From the NCBI GenBank assembly GCA_014529385.2, contig CM043944.1, forward strand, positions 79,762,384-79,826,383: a stretch of DNA of 64,000 nucleotides. Reading direction: 5' to 3'. Position 1 is the first letter of the stretch. Every line of letters begins with the position of its first letter. Below the pieces are notes generated by a model that was given only the letters and a program-made list of their open reading frames with translations, had not been told where the DNA came from and searched no databases. Source of the DNA: Adiantum capillus-veneris. Lineage: Eukaryota > Streptophyta > Polypodiopsida > Polypodiales > Pteridaceae. The position numbers were made by a program, and so were the translations under genes. Shown one piece after another: positions 46,678 through 57,501 of this stretch.

Positions 46678-48224
46678 ATGAGTAGCGACGAGGATGTGGG
46701 ACCGTCCAACCGAAACACCTATCTCTCAACGAGGGTCTTATGTCCTTGTAATCAATGCAAGCATGCTGTGCGACGGACAAGACGTGTTTCTTTGCAGCAC
46801 GTTCGCGAATTTGGCGAGCTCGATCCATCTATTATAGATCGAGTTGATGAGGTGGAAATAGTTGGCACAGTTCATTCCAGATGGATGTTCTTCTTAGAGC
46901 GTTTCATGAAAACGCTTAAGGGATATGTGCGTCAAAAGGCACATCCGGAGGGTAGCATGGCAGAAGGTTGGTTGGTATCAGAGTCCCTAGTGTACATTGG
47001 AGAGTGGCTAGACGGATTTGATAAATCCCGGGACACGCTATGGCGAACCATAGATGATGAGCGCATATCTGGGATTGTCATGTGCAATCTCGGTGTTGAG
47101 AAGAAGATGACGGAAGATCTAGAGGCAAAAATCAACCGATTTTGCATGCTTCACAATCCAGTGATGCAAAAGTGGATTTCACAATATGAGGATGCAAAGC
47201 AAGAGCGACAAAGGGCACGAATCGAGTGGAGACGGGGAAGACGACCACCGATGCACTATCCAGCGGTTCTGGAGAGCCTACCAACCTTCATGAGCTTAAG
47301 ATGGTTGCACAACCAATTGAAAAGCGCACAAAAATGCGGTGACGAAGTGACTGAAGAAGAGTGGGAGTACTCTCGGGGTTGCGCGACCAAGGTAAGTTTG
47401 CAATGTACGACTAGCAAGTGACTTTATTTATAAACGTTTGAACGGCCACTCATAATCTTTGTTCGTTGTAGTATAAATCATACACAGCAGCATGGTGTAA
47501 AGGTCGACATTTTAGAGTGGAACGAATCGACAAAAAGCGTTTTACTCAAGATTGTGGAATCATGGCAAAATTTGAACAGTCTAGTCGACGACGTTCCTCT
47601 GATGCAGATCCTGTGGTGGCGGAACTCACTTACTTCGGCACGCTGCAAGAGATTTTGAGGATCGATTACAGAGGATTTTTTGTCGACTTGTTCGACGTGC
47701 AATGGTTCAAGATAATCATGGAGGGTCGCAATGCTCCTGTGCATAGAGGAGAGTCTGGTTTTCTTGAGGTGGATTCTACTAAGAAATGGACTGACCTAAG
47801 AGACACTTTTGTACTACCCGAGCATTGTGAACAAGTAAGTATATAAATAGTTAACATCCCCCTTTTACAAGTTATGTGCTTGAAAGCTCTCATGTAAGTT
47901 ATGTGGCTCTGGCAGGTAATATTTCATCCTACAAAGTCTACATCAAACTGGTGGTACGTCATAGAGGTAGCCCCTCGTAGTGCAAGGACGTATGAAGGCT
48001 ACCATGTGCCAATCACAACGACATCAATGGAGGAGATCAGAGAAGATGCTCAATCAGAAGCCGCTGCGGTGGTGCCAGACGAGCATCAAGATGCTACTAC
48101 TCTATATGGGGTGCATGCAGAGGAGCTACAAAATGAAACAGAGGATATGTGTTTAAACGGAGAGCTCTATATAGATATAGGAAGTTATGCTGAGCTATGC
48201 GAGGATGAGAGAGAGATCTCTTAA
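46678..48224 (+). CDS. TNPD-derived protein: Transpos_assoc fused to DUF4218 and DUF4216, no catalytic core
   Basis: ATG 46678. Exons 46678-47391, 47472-47834 and 47916-48224 with GTAAGT donors and AG acceptors, introns of 80 and 81 bp. All joins keep frame, giving about 514 codons in total exon length. Exon 1 has CPCNQCKHAVRRTRR (Transpos_assoc), then within about 25 residues VHSRWMFFLERFMKTLKGYVR (DUF4218). The DUF4216 part follows: ELTYFGTLQEILRIDYRG, then FVLPEHCEQ joined to VIFHPTKS and WWYVIEVAPR. The Tnp2 core present in the first CACTA copy (4285-5532) is absent, apparently by an internal deletion that left the frame open. It could still bind DNA or partner proteins, but cannot be a transposase alone. 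Confidence 0.8.
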
Positions 48225-48496
48225 AGCCACAAATATTGTATTTGAACAATTTTGCTCCGTGTTGTAAAAGCTCTGGCTCTCTAAGTACCTTCCATGGTGT
48301 ATAACGCTCATTTCTACTCGCGCTCACATCTTTTGATTGAAAATTCTGAGTTTTCGACTTGCCTCTTCTATCACTCGATTCATTGCGTCATTGTATTTAT
48401 ATGTGTCATTACGTCATTGTATTTAATGGTCTTTGCGTCATTGTCTACTCTCTTCATTCAATATTAAGTTTAAATATTCGTGTGTTTAATGCAGGT
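48225..48496 (+). other. Spacer between TNPD-derived and TNPA-like genes
   Basis: AT-rich, with two copies of a gtcattgtatttaatg-type segment (48385-48430). Ends in an acceptor-like tttaatgcag (48494) matching the aatgcag acceptor in front of the first copy's TNPA gene, so it is probably intron or 5' UTR. Confidence 0.45.
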
Positions 48497-49810
48497 ATGG
48501 ATGATGAGGAGTTTCTTTCTTCTTTGTCACCGCAGTAGAGACAGTGGTACGTGGAGCATCATCGCTCTGGCGCATCATCGCGCGTTCCTACACCATCCGC
48601 ATCTCCCTCTCTTTCGGAGCATTCGGCGCGCTCCGAAGCTTCGGCGTCGACGAGACGAGCTTCACACTCGTCTAGACACCGGCGCTCTAGTGGTGGCGGT
48701 GGCGGTTGTTGTGGGGATTCCGCCACCGATGCCTCCACACCGCCTCGTGTTCGACGAGGCTCTTTACCCTCCCCTTCTTTGCCCGCCCCCACACCAGCCA
48801 CAGCATCGCCATCTACACCAGGTTTTGCACGGCTGACTGTTCCTAGAAGCTACACACCTCTACCTACTCCGCCAGGAGCCACCCCACTCGACACTCCTCG
48901 CTTCGGGGCCCAGACGCCGGTGGAGACACCTGACGTCCGTACCCCCATCGACACGCCGCTAGAGACCCCTGCCGGGACACCCAGGTTCACGCGTCAGCGG
49001 CCAGAGGGCTTGCCTTACTCCGTCGACATCAGCGGCGGCATCATCATGGATGATGACGGCAAGAAGGTGATCTCGTGCATGCGTGGTCTTTGCTCTCAGC
49101 TGTTTAGACACTACATACTAAACAAATGGAGTGAAGTACCAAGTGATTTAAAAAACAGAGTCATCAGCATACTTCATGATGAGTTTCCCGTTCCAACACG
49201 GGATCAGCGCTTCAATGAAGACCTGATGAAGATTCGAATGCGCGAATACTGCAAACACAAGGGTTCCGAAGTGCAAAAAGCAATCAAGAATGGGTGGAAC
49301 AGGCCAGATTGGCTGGCCAAAGAAGATTGGAAGAATGCGAAGAAATCAGCGCGCGAGAATCCCGACAAGTGGAAGCAACAAAAGGATGCAGCCAGAGCGC
49401 GAGTAGAGGCAGGGAGCTCACACCACTTGGGGAGCGGTGGATGGGCATCATTTGAGGCCGATTTTGTAAGTCTTTTCACATTGCTCTTTATGCATGTTCG
49501 ATAGTTTAGGGTTTATGAGTTTTTTAGTTCTAACATAATGAAATCTTTGTATGTTTTGATAGTGGTCAATGACAGGACGTGATCCCACACCGTACGAGCG
49601 CGAGTACGCAGGCAGGAAGGGCTTAAACACCCTGATAGACATTCTTAGTTCTCGCGGCGGCATGGTTAGTATTAGGGTTTACTCTTTTTTATTTTTTGTA
49701 TTGTTTTATAAATGTCGTTATATGTTTATACTTACTGAAAGCTGTCTTATTGTCTTTTTTTGCAGAATCCGACAGATACGCTGCTTGGACGTGATGAGAC
49801 GTCTGACTAG
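48497..49810 (+). CDS. TNPA-like CACTA protein (Ptta/En/Spm type)
   Basis: Exons 48497-49465, 49563-49664 and 49766-49810 with GT-AG introns of 97 and 101 bp; joins keep frame to TAG 49808. The first exon starts MDDEEFLSS and meets one TAG at 48536. That TAG directly follows a pyrimidine-rich stretch ending ccgcag, so it might instead be an acceptor and the true exon start. The order is Ser/Arg-rich, Gly-rich (SGGGGGC), Thr-Pro repeats (PLDTPRFGAQTPVETP), then a basic helical region with FRHYILNKW, REYCKHKGSEVQ and SARENPDKWKQQ, typical of plant Ptta/En/Spm transposase-associated proteins. Family members bind subterminal repeats and help synapse ends. Confidence 0.78.
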
Positions 49811-50169
49811 ACGACGTCAGTTTAGCCGTAGCTAGATAGCATTAGTTTAGGGTTTCTCATAGCTTATGTATCATGAGACGGATTTTATACGTCTTTTTGA
49901 ACCATGTATATTATTACATTTGTCACTGCAGTTTCTTTTGCTAATCAATTCTTTATGCCTATGATGTTGTACAATTGTCATTATTACATTTGCCAATCAA
50001 TTCATTTTGCCTATGATGTGTACAATTGTCAATTTTGCAAACAATGCGTCTTGTGGGTGACTATTTTGGGTCTATTATCTACCTTTTCACTTTTTTTAAA
50101 AAGTGAATCAAGTACAATATGGTTGATGGGTGGCAGGGCATTCAATGCCCTGCCACCAAAAAAAATTTC
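49811..50169 (+). other. 3' untranslated part after TNPA-like gene
   Basis: AT-rich. Contains two copies of a segment around cattacatttgc(c)aatcaatt...cctatgatgt.gtacaattgtca (49905-50040). A short hairpin ggcagggcattcaatgccctgcc is at 50132-50155. No gene. Confidence 0.6.
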
Positions 50170-50386
50170 TCTCGGGCGTCGCTATAAGCGTCGCTATTTA
50201 TGGCTCTGTAGCGTCGCTATGAGCGTCGCTATAGTCTTCTGTGTAAACGTCGCTATAGGCGTCGCTATATAGCGATGCCTATAGCGACGCTCTCGTAGCG
50301 ACGCTCGTAGCGACGGTTTTAGCGACGCAGGGGGTTATAAAAACCCAATGTATTTCCGTCGCTAACAGCGTCACAAGAGCACACAA
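50170..50386. repeat. CGTCGCTA subterminal repeats of the second CACTA element
   Basis: About ten copies of CGTCGCTA or its complement TAGCGACG in roughly 200 bp, in mixed orientation, many forming back-to-back pairs. The left end has only about two (agcgacgc at 45047-45055). These are the expected binding sites for the TNPA-like protein. They are CpG-rich compared with all surroundings. Confidence 0.85.
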
Positions 50387-50431
50387 CCTCTTGTAGTGTA
50401 GGAAAGTTCCTCAGTGGGGGCACCACTTTTA

Positions 50432-52421
50432 TGAGAGCGGATTTTTTGAGATGGGGCTCAACTCAAGGCTCCCACGAGACAACCACTCCGTGAGACCCTA
50501 CACACACATAGTTCTTAGGGGCACCACCCTCTTTTATGGAGAAAGAAGGAAACCAAAACAAACCATATACAACACACACACACACACACACTCACACCTT
50601 CCTTATGTGCTTCAACACAAAATGCCCTTCAACCATTCAACACACACTCCTTTAGCAATCCCTTTGAACGCTGCACAAACTCACATGCAAAGATTGACCT
50701 TCACCATATTAGTGCTCATATACTTCTAAGAAAAGCAATCACAAAACCTCAAAACTCAAAACACCACAATGCACAAATACTTGACAACTCCTTTTCTTTC
50801 CCAAAAGAAGAGACTACTTACACACATAAGGCGGCATGCATAGAGAGCTCTTCTCCATCTATGCAGCCCCAAGACTTACTTACACACAACATAAGGAGAG
50901 AAGCCAAGAAAATAGACACCATGGTGCACAAAAACTTTCTCAAAAAACAAGCAACCCAATGAGCACAAAATATGAGAAGCTGCCAAGATAGGCTTACCAA
51001 TTTTACATGCGTTTAGAGCAAAAGTGTGACGACGACACCCCAATTGCAACAATTTGTTGATCAAACCATGAGATAGATCATTGAACTTGATATCCTTGCT
51101 CTCATATAGAATCTACAATCCTTATTTAGGGATGAGTATGATAAGAGGAATGTTTGCAAGAGAATGGTAGCAATAGCATATTGATGCTCTCTCTATGGTG
51201 CCGCTTATGATAGCGAGCTTAGGAAATGGATAGGGAGACAAGAGGAGAGAGAGATTAGGGCTTCCATAACCTTAGAGGACCTTATTTGCAGCAATGGAGT
51301 AGGTGTGTGTATTTTTGTGCTTGCCAAAGGGCCTTTATATAGTTGTACAAGACCTTGGGTTAGGTTAAACTTGACTAGGATAGGTAATTAACCATAGTTA
51401 GGTTCCCTTTTGACCATTCCTTCAATTATTCAAATAAGGGACTTATTTTTTCATTAAAAATATCCTTTTAGGTCATGGAGGCTCCATAAGGGTTGATAAT
51501 GTATGTGGGCCCCACCATGATGTCCCTCCAGTGGCTCCTGCAGAGTGTCCCCATCCTGTTTGTTGTGTCTCTGGAAGCATCTTGAGCCGACCCCTCCACA
51601 TGCAAGTGGTTTTTAACTCTCCATTGGTATTTTAGAATGTTGGAGAACTCAAGAAAACTTTTCACCTTTGTGGTTTACCTGATTGTAACTTTGACCTGCA
51701 GTAACAGTGTCCGCAGCACCTTGTTTTCACCATAACTTTCAGGCTGTAACTCAGAATTGGGTGCTGTAAAAGGCAAAGTTGACCTTCTCAAAGTGTTTAA
51801 GCTGATTTATGAGTGTTCCTCAAGTATAACCATGAGCTAAGGCATTCAAGATGCATCCAAAACACCTTTTGAACCAAGTCTCCTTATAGGGGGCCCTTTA
51901 GCATGCATCCAAGGTGTAGCATGCTTTTTTCAAAAGGGAATCCACCTTAAACAAATGAGGTAGGCTCCAATAAAGTTTGATTTATTGGGGATATACATTA
52001 TATTTAAGATTTGTTGACCAACACAAGTAAATGATCCAATACTTGGGTCACATAGTGGTGGGGAAGGGAAGGCCTACAAGGTTAACCCTACCCTTGAGAG
52101 AAGATGGGTAAGATAAGTGCCCATAAATTATTTATTTACAAATTATGGGATGTAGATAGCTTTTTAAATTAGTAAAGGTAATTAGTTAAAAGAATGTGCA
52201 GTAAAAAACCAAGAGAGTAGAATTAAGTTTACTATTTACATTTAGCATGAAGAGAGAAATATGATGTAAATGCATAAAGATCTGAGAAGGGTAAGGTGTT
52301 TGTATGGAAAAAGGCTATTACGGAAAGAGAGAATGAACACTAGGTTAAAACTTTGATAAAAAATATATACATTTAAGTAGAAATGTAGTGCAAATGCAAG
52401 GTTACCATTTAACGCTACTCA
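50432..52421 (-). repeat. Array B LTR4 (5' LTR in element sense)
   Basis: 1990 bp. Shares outer-LTR features with LTR1 (ttttttgag, long CA repeat, ggtcatggaggctcc). TATA-like tatataaagg on the - strand at about 51343-51333. Followed by TSD ctac and copia RT sequence. Confidence 0.93.
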
Positions 52422-53197
52422 CTACAAGCAATTGATTGCATCTCTCATGAATTCCCAGTAACTGACAAAGGACCTATGACTTATTTTCTCGGCATTGAGG
52501 TCATAAGAGATCCAGCAGGTAAATTTATCCAATTATCCCAATCCAAATACATTGAAGAACTCCTCCTCTTCTATGGTATGTCTGCTTCAACCCCTGAGTT
52601 TACCCCTTTGCCTGTTAAGCACAAGCTTGCTCCTGAATTTCATGATCACACTCACACTGATGCACTGTACTGCCCATCCTTTCATTTCCCAAAATTCTGC
52701 GGACAATTACGTTATCTTATCTCTTGCACCCGTTTCGATATTTCCTACACAGGGCATATCCTCTCTCGCTCTATGTCAAAGCCTTGTAAAGTGCACAAGC
52801 AAGCTGCAAAGCACACCCTTCGCTACTTACGCACCACTCAACACTATGTCCTCACTTACTATTACGACCCCTCTAGCCCCATCTCTATTTCAAGATATGT
52901 TGATGCCAACTGGGCTGGCGACAACCCTCGATGTTTTTCTACAGGAGGCTATGTATTCACTTTGGCTGGTAGTCCTATCTCTTGGCAAACCAAACGACAA
53001 TGCTGTATTGCAAGTTCTTCTACTGAAGCGAGGCTCTTTGGATCTCTGAATGGATCAACGAATTGAAGCTACCCTTCAATATCTCGACTGATCCAATCAC
53101 TCTTTTTTGTGATAATCAGTCTACCATCGCACTTACAGAATCACCTTCCTTCTCATCCAAGCTCAAACACATTAAGATAAGCTTCCATCTCTTGAAA
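52422..53197 (+). pseudogene. pol: Copia RT C-terminus and RNase H
   Basis: Continues RT in phase from 22028: FPVTDKGPMTYFLGIEV, SQSKYIEELLLFYGM, RYLISCTRFDISY, AKHTLRYLRTT, then RNase H YVDANWAGDNP and SWQTKRQCCIASSSTEA. At about 53028 a small indel shifts the frame (after STEA), and sense continues in another frame with ISEWINEL and FCDNQSTIAL to the insertion at 53203. RNase H removes the RNA strand during copying. Confidence 0.85.
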
Positions 53198-53202
53198 GAA
53201 TT

Positions 53203-54790
53203 TGTAACATTTAATGGACTAATAACTTATGTGTAGCGGAAATTAGCATGAACATAGTGGGCATTTCATTAGAATAGATTCCTAATGAGAATTACAAGAG
53301 TGCTTGGGTGGAGAGAGCAACAAAAAGCATAACACCTAGTTAGATAGCATCGACAATACTTTCAAAAGAGATAGAAATTAAGCTAATGACAACAATTGAG
53401 GAACGGATTTGCATGGAGCCGGTCCCCCCTCCAAAAGGCTTTGTATTATGGTTTCTCCCATCAAGAGATACATTGTACAATACAATTCTTTGTGTTCCTT
53501 CAAGACTAGCTAGTGCAATGAAGAGGAAAGCTTCATGCACTAAGCAAAACACTTAACAAACACAACTTTAACTATCCCCGTTCTCAGACCCAAGACCTCA
53601 CACACCTTCGAAGATGGTGAGAGCTAGCAGGGTATTAGAGTAGATTGAGAGGAAGAAGGAGTATCTTACGAGAAAGATGTACATCTCCTCACATAATCAC
53701 TCATATTAGCATAGCTTAGCTTAGTAATTAGCTTGGTAGAGGAGATGAGAAAGCATTGAAGCTTGGCTCTTGGTTGGATTTTCATCCACATGCCAAGAGA
53801 GTGTTGATGTAGGCTTCTATCTCACAAGCTTGGAGTAGGTGATGAGCTCTCCATTAAAGCTTGGGAAGAGATAGTCTTCTTTGCTTCACACATAGCCTGT
53901 CTATGAGTGTGTGTGTGATAATGCCTTGCAAAAATCAGCCCCCTCTCTCCCTTGAGCGAGCCCCGTTGCTATTTTCTCTTCCTGCAGCCTCATTGGCCCT
54001 CCCCAAGTCAAGCCAATCACAATTAAGCAGCATAAGTGATAGCCTTCTGACATGTGTCCCCCTTTCCCCTTTTGTGAGAGCTTTAGGTAATTAAATAATT
54101 AAACTAAACTCTCATTGGACCCCTTTGCCTCTTGGCCAATAGAGATCAGGCAAGCCATGGGGCTCCTGATTGCTCATTGGACCCCTTGGGAGACTGCCCA
54201 ATAGTCTTCTAGGAGACTTAATTCTCATTGGTTTCTTTCATTAAATGTTTTTAAATTAATTAAACTAGATTTAATCTAGCTTAATTCTCATTGGTCCACT
54301 TCAAGGGTCATCCAATAGGAATTGGGCACACCTTGTGGGCATCTGGGCTAGGGAGCTGACATGTGTCCCTAATTCCCTTTGTGTAAAGGGGCTTGTGTGT
54401 GTGTGTGTGTGGCTTTCTCTCTCATCCCTTAGAAGAAGGGCTCTCCCTCTCCCATGTAGGGATGTGCAAAGACTTTTAGGGCACACACAAAGCATCCAAT
54501 TTTCCCTAGGGTTGACCTTTGGACACTACCTTTGAATTTTGGAACCTTAGCATTTTGGAAGTCTTAATGGGATGAACCTTAGGGTCTTTTTAGCCCATTG
54601 TTGCACTTGGCTATTTTGCAGATGGCCCCCCATTTGGATCCCTATTTTCCCTCCTTTGGATCCCTACTGTGGCCGGTATGCTAGCTTAACCAATATTCTA
54701 GCTTTTTCTCCCCTGTCACTTTCCCACATTAAATGATCAGTTTAATATGAGAAAATCATTTAGGAGAATTAGATATTGATTATTATGACA
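53203..54790 (-). repeat. Element C LTR (3' LTR in element sense)
   Basis: Begins tgtaacattt and ends tattatgaca. Near-identical to 60489-62074, with scattered substitutions most frequent in the first 50 bp. Contains CCAAT-like ctcattgg repeats (54110-54300) and a (GT)n tract near 54393. Confidence 0.92.
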
Positions 54791-55146
54791 TTAGCTCTCT
54801 CTTGAAATCATAGTCGTCCTCGACTATGGTGTAGAGAAGATAAAGCATGTTCATGAGTCCTTTTCTTAGCGGGTAGAGGATCCCTATGTTACCCTACGAC
54901 ATCATTCCACAATGGATGACTAGTCCATTTGGCGCTTGAGAGCCTGAGGCTGCTGCAAGCATGTATGCATATTAGTCCTATCAGTCTTCCATAGTAGAGT
55001 GACAAGCTCTACTTGGTGTTTGGGAGACGTCGTCTCCGCAAACTTGATCTAAGCATGCATACTACTTCATTTTTGTGAACAAAGAAAGAAAAAGAGAGTC
55101 TTATAAGACAAAAACTTTGTTCATTTTGTACATTTTGTACATTTTC
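54791..55146 (-). other. Element C 3' untranslated region and weak polypurine tract
   Basis: gatttcaagagagagctaa on the - strand (54791-54809) abuts the LTR. The remainder between it and the integrase stop has no coding sense. Confidence 0.6.
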
Positions 55147-56175
55147 TTACTCTTGGGAAGCATTGTAAGCATTGACAAGGTTTAGGTTATCCTTTAATTG
55201 TATGCCTTGCATCCATCTAGCATCTTCAAAAGGATAATTCTTAAACTTAATAAGATATTGTCGGATAGTCTTACCGCCTCTTAATACCTTGTCTTCATGT
55301 CGGAGAATGGACTCGGGCTGTAGCACCTCCTCTTGGTCCTCGATCTCCGGTGGGTCTTCAATAGTTGGTTCTTGAGGTGGCTCTCCTTTGTAAGGGTTTA
55401 ATAGGCTCACATGGAAAGCATTGTGTATGAGCCAATGATTGGGCAACTTGAGTTGATAGGCCATCTCGTTGATTGGCCTAAGAATCTGGAAGGGACCATA
55501 GTACCTTTTTGCTAGTTTAGCATAATACTTTTGGTGGCCCGTAGGATTCTTGCCCGTCGTGTGCCTTAATCGAGCCTTGGGAAACTTTAACAAGACCCAA
55601 TTGTTTTCTTTAAAGGCTTGGGTTCTTCTGTGCTTGTCAGCAGCAGCCTTTTGCCTTTGCTGTGAGATAGAGATAGCATCCTTAATCTTTTGAAAAGATT
55701 CTTGTAGGTCTCGGGTATACTCATCTGCAGCGAAGATCTTCCCATGTACCTTAAGTAGCAAGGGACTTTTTGATCTTCCCTCAATTACCTCGAAAGGTGC
55801 TTTTCCCGTGGAAGTATGTACAGTGTTATTGTAAGCATACTCCACTAAGGGTAAGTACTTCTCCCATTGGGATCTTTGATCTACTTCCGTTACATAGGCT
55901 TTTAGTAGATCGAGAATGGTTAGGTTAGTTATTTCACTTTGGCCATCCGTTTGTGGATGATAGGCCGAAGAGAAGTTTAGCCTTGTCCCTAAATTCTCAA
56001 AGAGACCCTTCCAAAAATTACTGGTCATTCTAGGATCTCTATCCGACACTATGGACATTGGCAAGCCATGGTACTTGAAGATTTGTGAAATGAAGAGGGT
56101 TGCCATTTGATGGGCTTTGATAGTCTTTTTGACAGGTATAAAATGAGCTTGTTTACTGAACCTGTCTACTATCAT
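55147..56175 (-). pseudogene. pol: Integrase core, GPY/F module and chromodomain of element C
   Basis: An open frame after a TGA that replaces Trp in the usual WMIVDRFSK (stop at 56175-56177). Catalytic IVSDRDPRMTS and QTDGQSEITN give the second D and the E. The first D (SMDFLFGLP) is in the preceding frame. RYYGPFQI is the GPY/F module, and the C-terminal ESILRHEDKVLRGG plus YLIKFKNYPFEDARW is a chromodomain. Inserts cDNA, with chromodomain targeting in this clade. One missense-free frame is left apart from the stop. Confidence 0.85.
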
Positions 56176-57501
56176 TCATATTCCCGTATTCCCATGGATA
56201 GACTTAGGCAATCCAAAGAGAAAGTCCATGGATATGCTCTCCCATGGTGAATTAGGGATTGGCAAGGGTTGAAGCAATCCAAGTTGCTTCCCTCTATCAA
56301 ATTTTGTCTTTTGGCATACCACACATTTAGAAACATAGTCTTGTATGTTCACTTTCATGGTAGGCCAATAGAAATATGTTTCAATTCCCTTTAAGGTAGA
56401 CTGAATCCCTCTATGCCCCGCATAAGGTGAAGCATGAGATTCATACATTACTTTCTCACGTAGTGAGTTAGTAACGCATAGTCTATTGCCATAGAGAAAA
56501 TAACCATCTTGTAAAGTAAATGGTTCTTCTTTCTTCCCTAATGCAAGGGCTGAAATCACATCTTTAAAATCGGGATCAATAGCATACTCATCTATCATTG
56601 AAGATAGATCATTGTGAGTTGCTATGGAAACCGCGTTCACTCTCGGCCTTCTTGAGAGTGCATCAGCTACTTGATTATGCTTGCCAGCAATGTGAGCAAT
56701 ATGAAAATGAAATTGTGAAAGGAAATTTTCCCACCTCATTTGTTTGTCAAAGAGCTTGGTCTGCGTCATGAAGTACTTAAGACTTTGGTGATCCGTTCGA
56801 AGAATGAAAGGAGTCCCCAATAAATAGTGCTTCCATGAGTCTAAGGCATGTAGAACTGCAAGGAGTTCCTTTTCGTATATGCCTAGAGCTTGCTCAATAG
56901 GGTCGAGCCTTCGACTCTCATAGCCTATGGCGTGCCCTTCTTGAAGCAAAACAGCTCCAAGGCAATCACCACAAGCATCACATTGAACCTCAAATGGTTT
57001 TGAGAGATCTGGTAGTGTAAGCACAGGTTGAGAGAAAAGCTTTTCTTTAATCTTTTCGAAAGCATTGTTCTCCTTAGCAGACCATGTATACCTAATGATT
57101 TTATTTGTTAGGTCATGTAATGGTCTCGCAATTTGTGAGAACTTTTCTATGAAGCGTCTATAGTATGCACACATACCTATAAAGCTTCTTAGTTCATGAA
57201 GATTCCTTGGTTTAGGCCATCCTTTTATTACCTCTAACTTTGATGGATCCATTTGGATGCCATCTTGAGAGATAATATGACCTAAATACGGAATCTCTTG
57301 CAAGAAAAATTCACTTTTCTTTCGATTAACATAAAGTTTATTCTCTCTCAAAACTTGAAATATTACGTGGAGGTGTTGCTTGTGTTCCTCCAATGAATTA
57401 GAGTAGATGATAATATCATCAAAGAACACTCCAGTGAAGGTTCGATGAGGCCTGAACAGCTTCTCCATCAAGCGATTGAATGTGGCTGGTGCATTGGTCA
57501 A
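56176..57501 (-). pseudogene. pol: RT C-terminal half, RNase H and integrase H2C2 finger of element C
   Basis: Begins [16 protein letters not shown] after a frameshift. FFDDIIIYS is the catalytic motif (YVDD with Phe). FEVQCDACGDCLGAVLLQ, IYEKELLAVLHAL and HIAGKHNQVADALSRRP form RNase H. The finger HASPYAGHRGIQST ... CVVCQKTK and SMDFLFGLP start the integrase. Ends at the TGA shared with the next entry. Confidence 0.85.

Larger units (their letters stand above)
45023..50398 (+). mobile_element. Second CACTA element, 5376 bp, complete ends, deletion derivative
   Basis: Perfect 12-bp TIRs CACTACAAGAGG (45023-45034 and complement at 50387-50398), flanked by tag TSDs (45020-45022, 50399-50401). 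B units 1 and 2 show the unfilled site caattaggaaag, so ends and 3-bp TSD are certain. Inside are simple repeats, a TNPD-derived gene, a TNPA-like gene, and dense CGTCGCTA subterminal repeats at the right. It lacks the Tnp2 catalytic core and so needs transposase from elsewhere. Confidence 0.96.
44439..50431 (-). other. Leader of B unit 3, split by the CACTA insertion; PBS at 50409-50425
   Basis: The leader runs 44439-45022, is interrupted by the CACTA element, and resumes at 50399 (second TSD copy) with the PBS at 50409-50425. This is the 5'-most PBS of the array in element sense, beside LTR4. Transcripts from LTR4 would have to cross the CACTA element before reaching gag. Confidence 0.8.
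22029..52421 (-). mobile_element. Array B: Tat-like Ty3/gypsy element as a tandem of three units sharing LTRs
   Basis: Four LTRs (22029-24024, 30123-32102, 36961-38940, 50432-52421) alternate with three interiors (24025-30122, 32103-36960, 38941-50431), all on the - strand. The outer TSD is ctac (22025-22028, 52422-52425). No TSD or other sequence separates the units, so this is one insertion enlarged by LTR-LTR recombination. The interior has gag, protease, RT, RNase H, a second RNase H (aRNH type), H2C2 finger and integrase, with no chromodomain, which suggests the Tat lineage. All units carry disabling changes. Confidence 0.9.

Noticed and set aside
54110-54310. ctcattgg repeats in element C LTR as a regulatory CCAAT array
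   Set aside because: Only a handful of irregular copies, with no clear spacing; weaker than the array at 6705-7850.
53340-54535. Small frames in the element C LTRs (also 60626-61780) as genes
   Set aside because: They lie in LTR sequence, occur twice because the LTR does, and show no domain.
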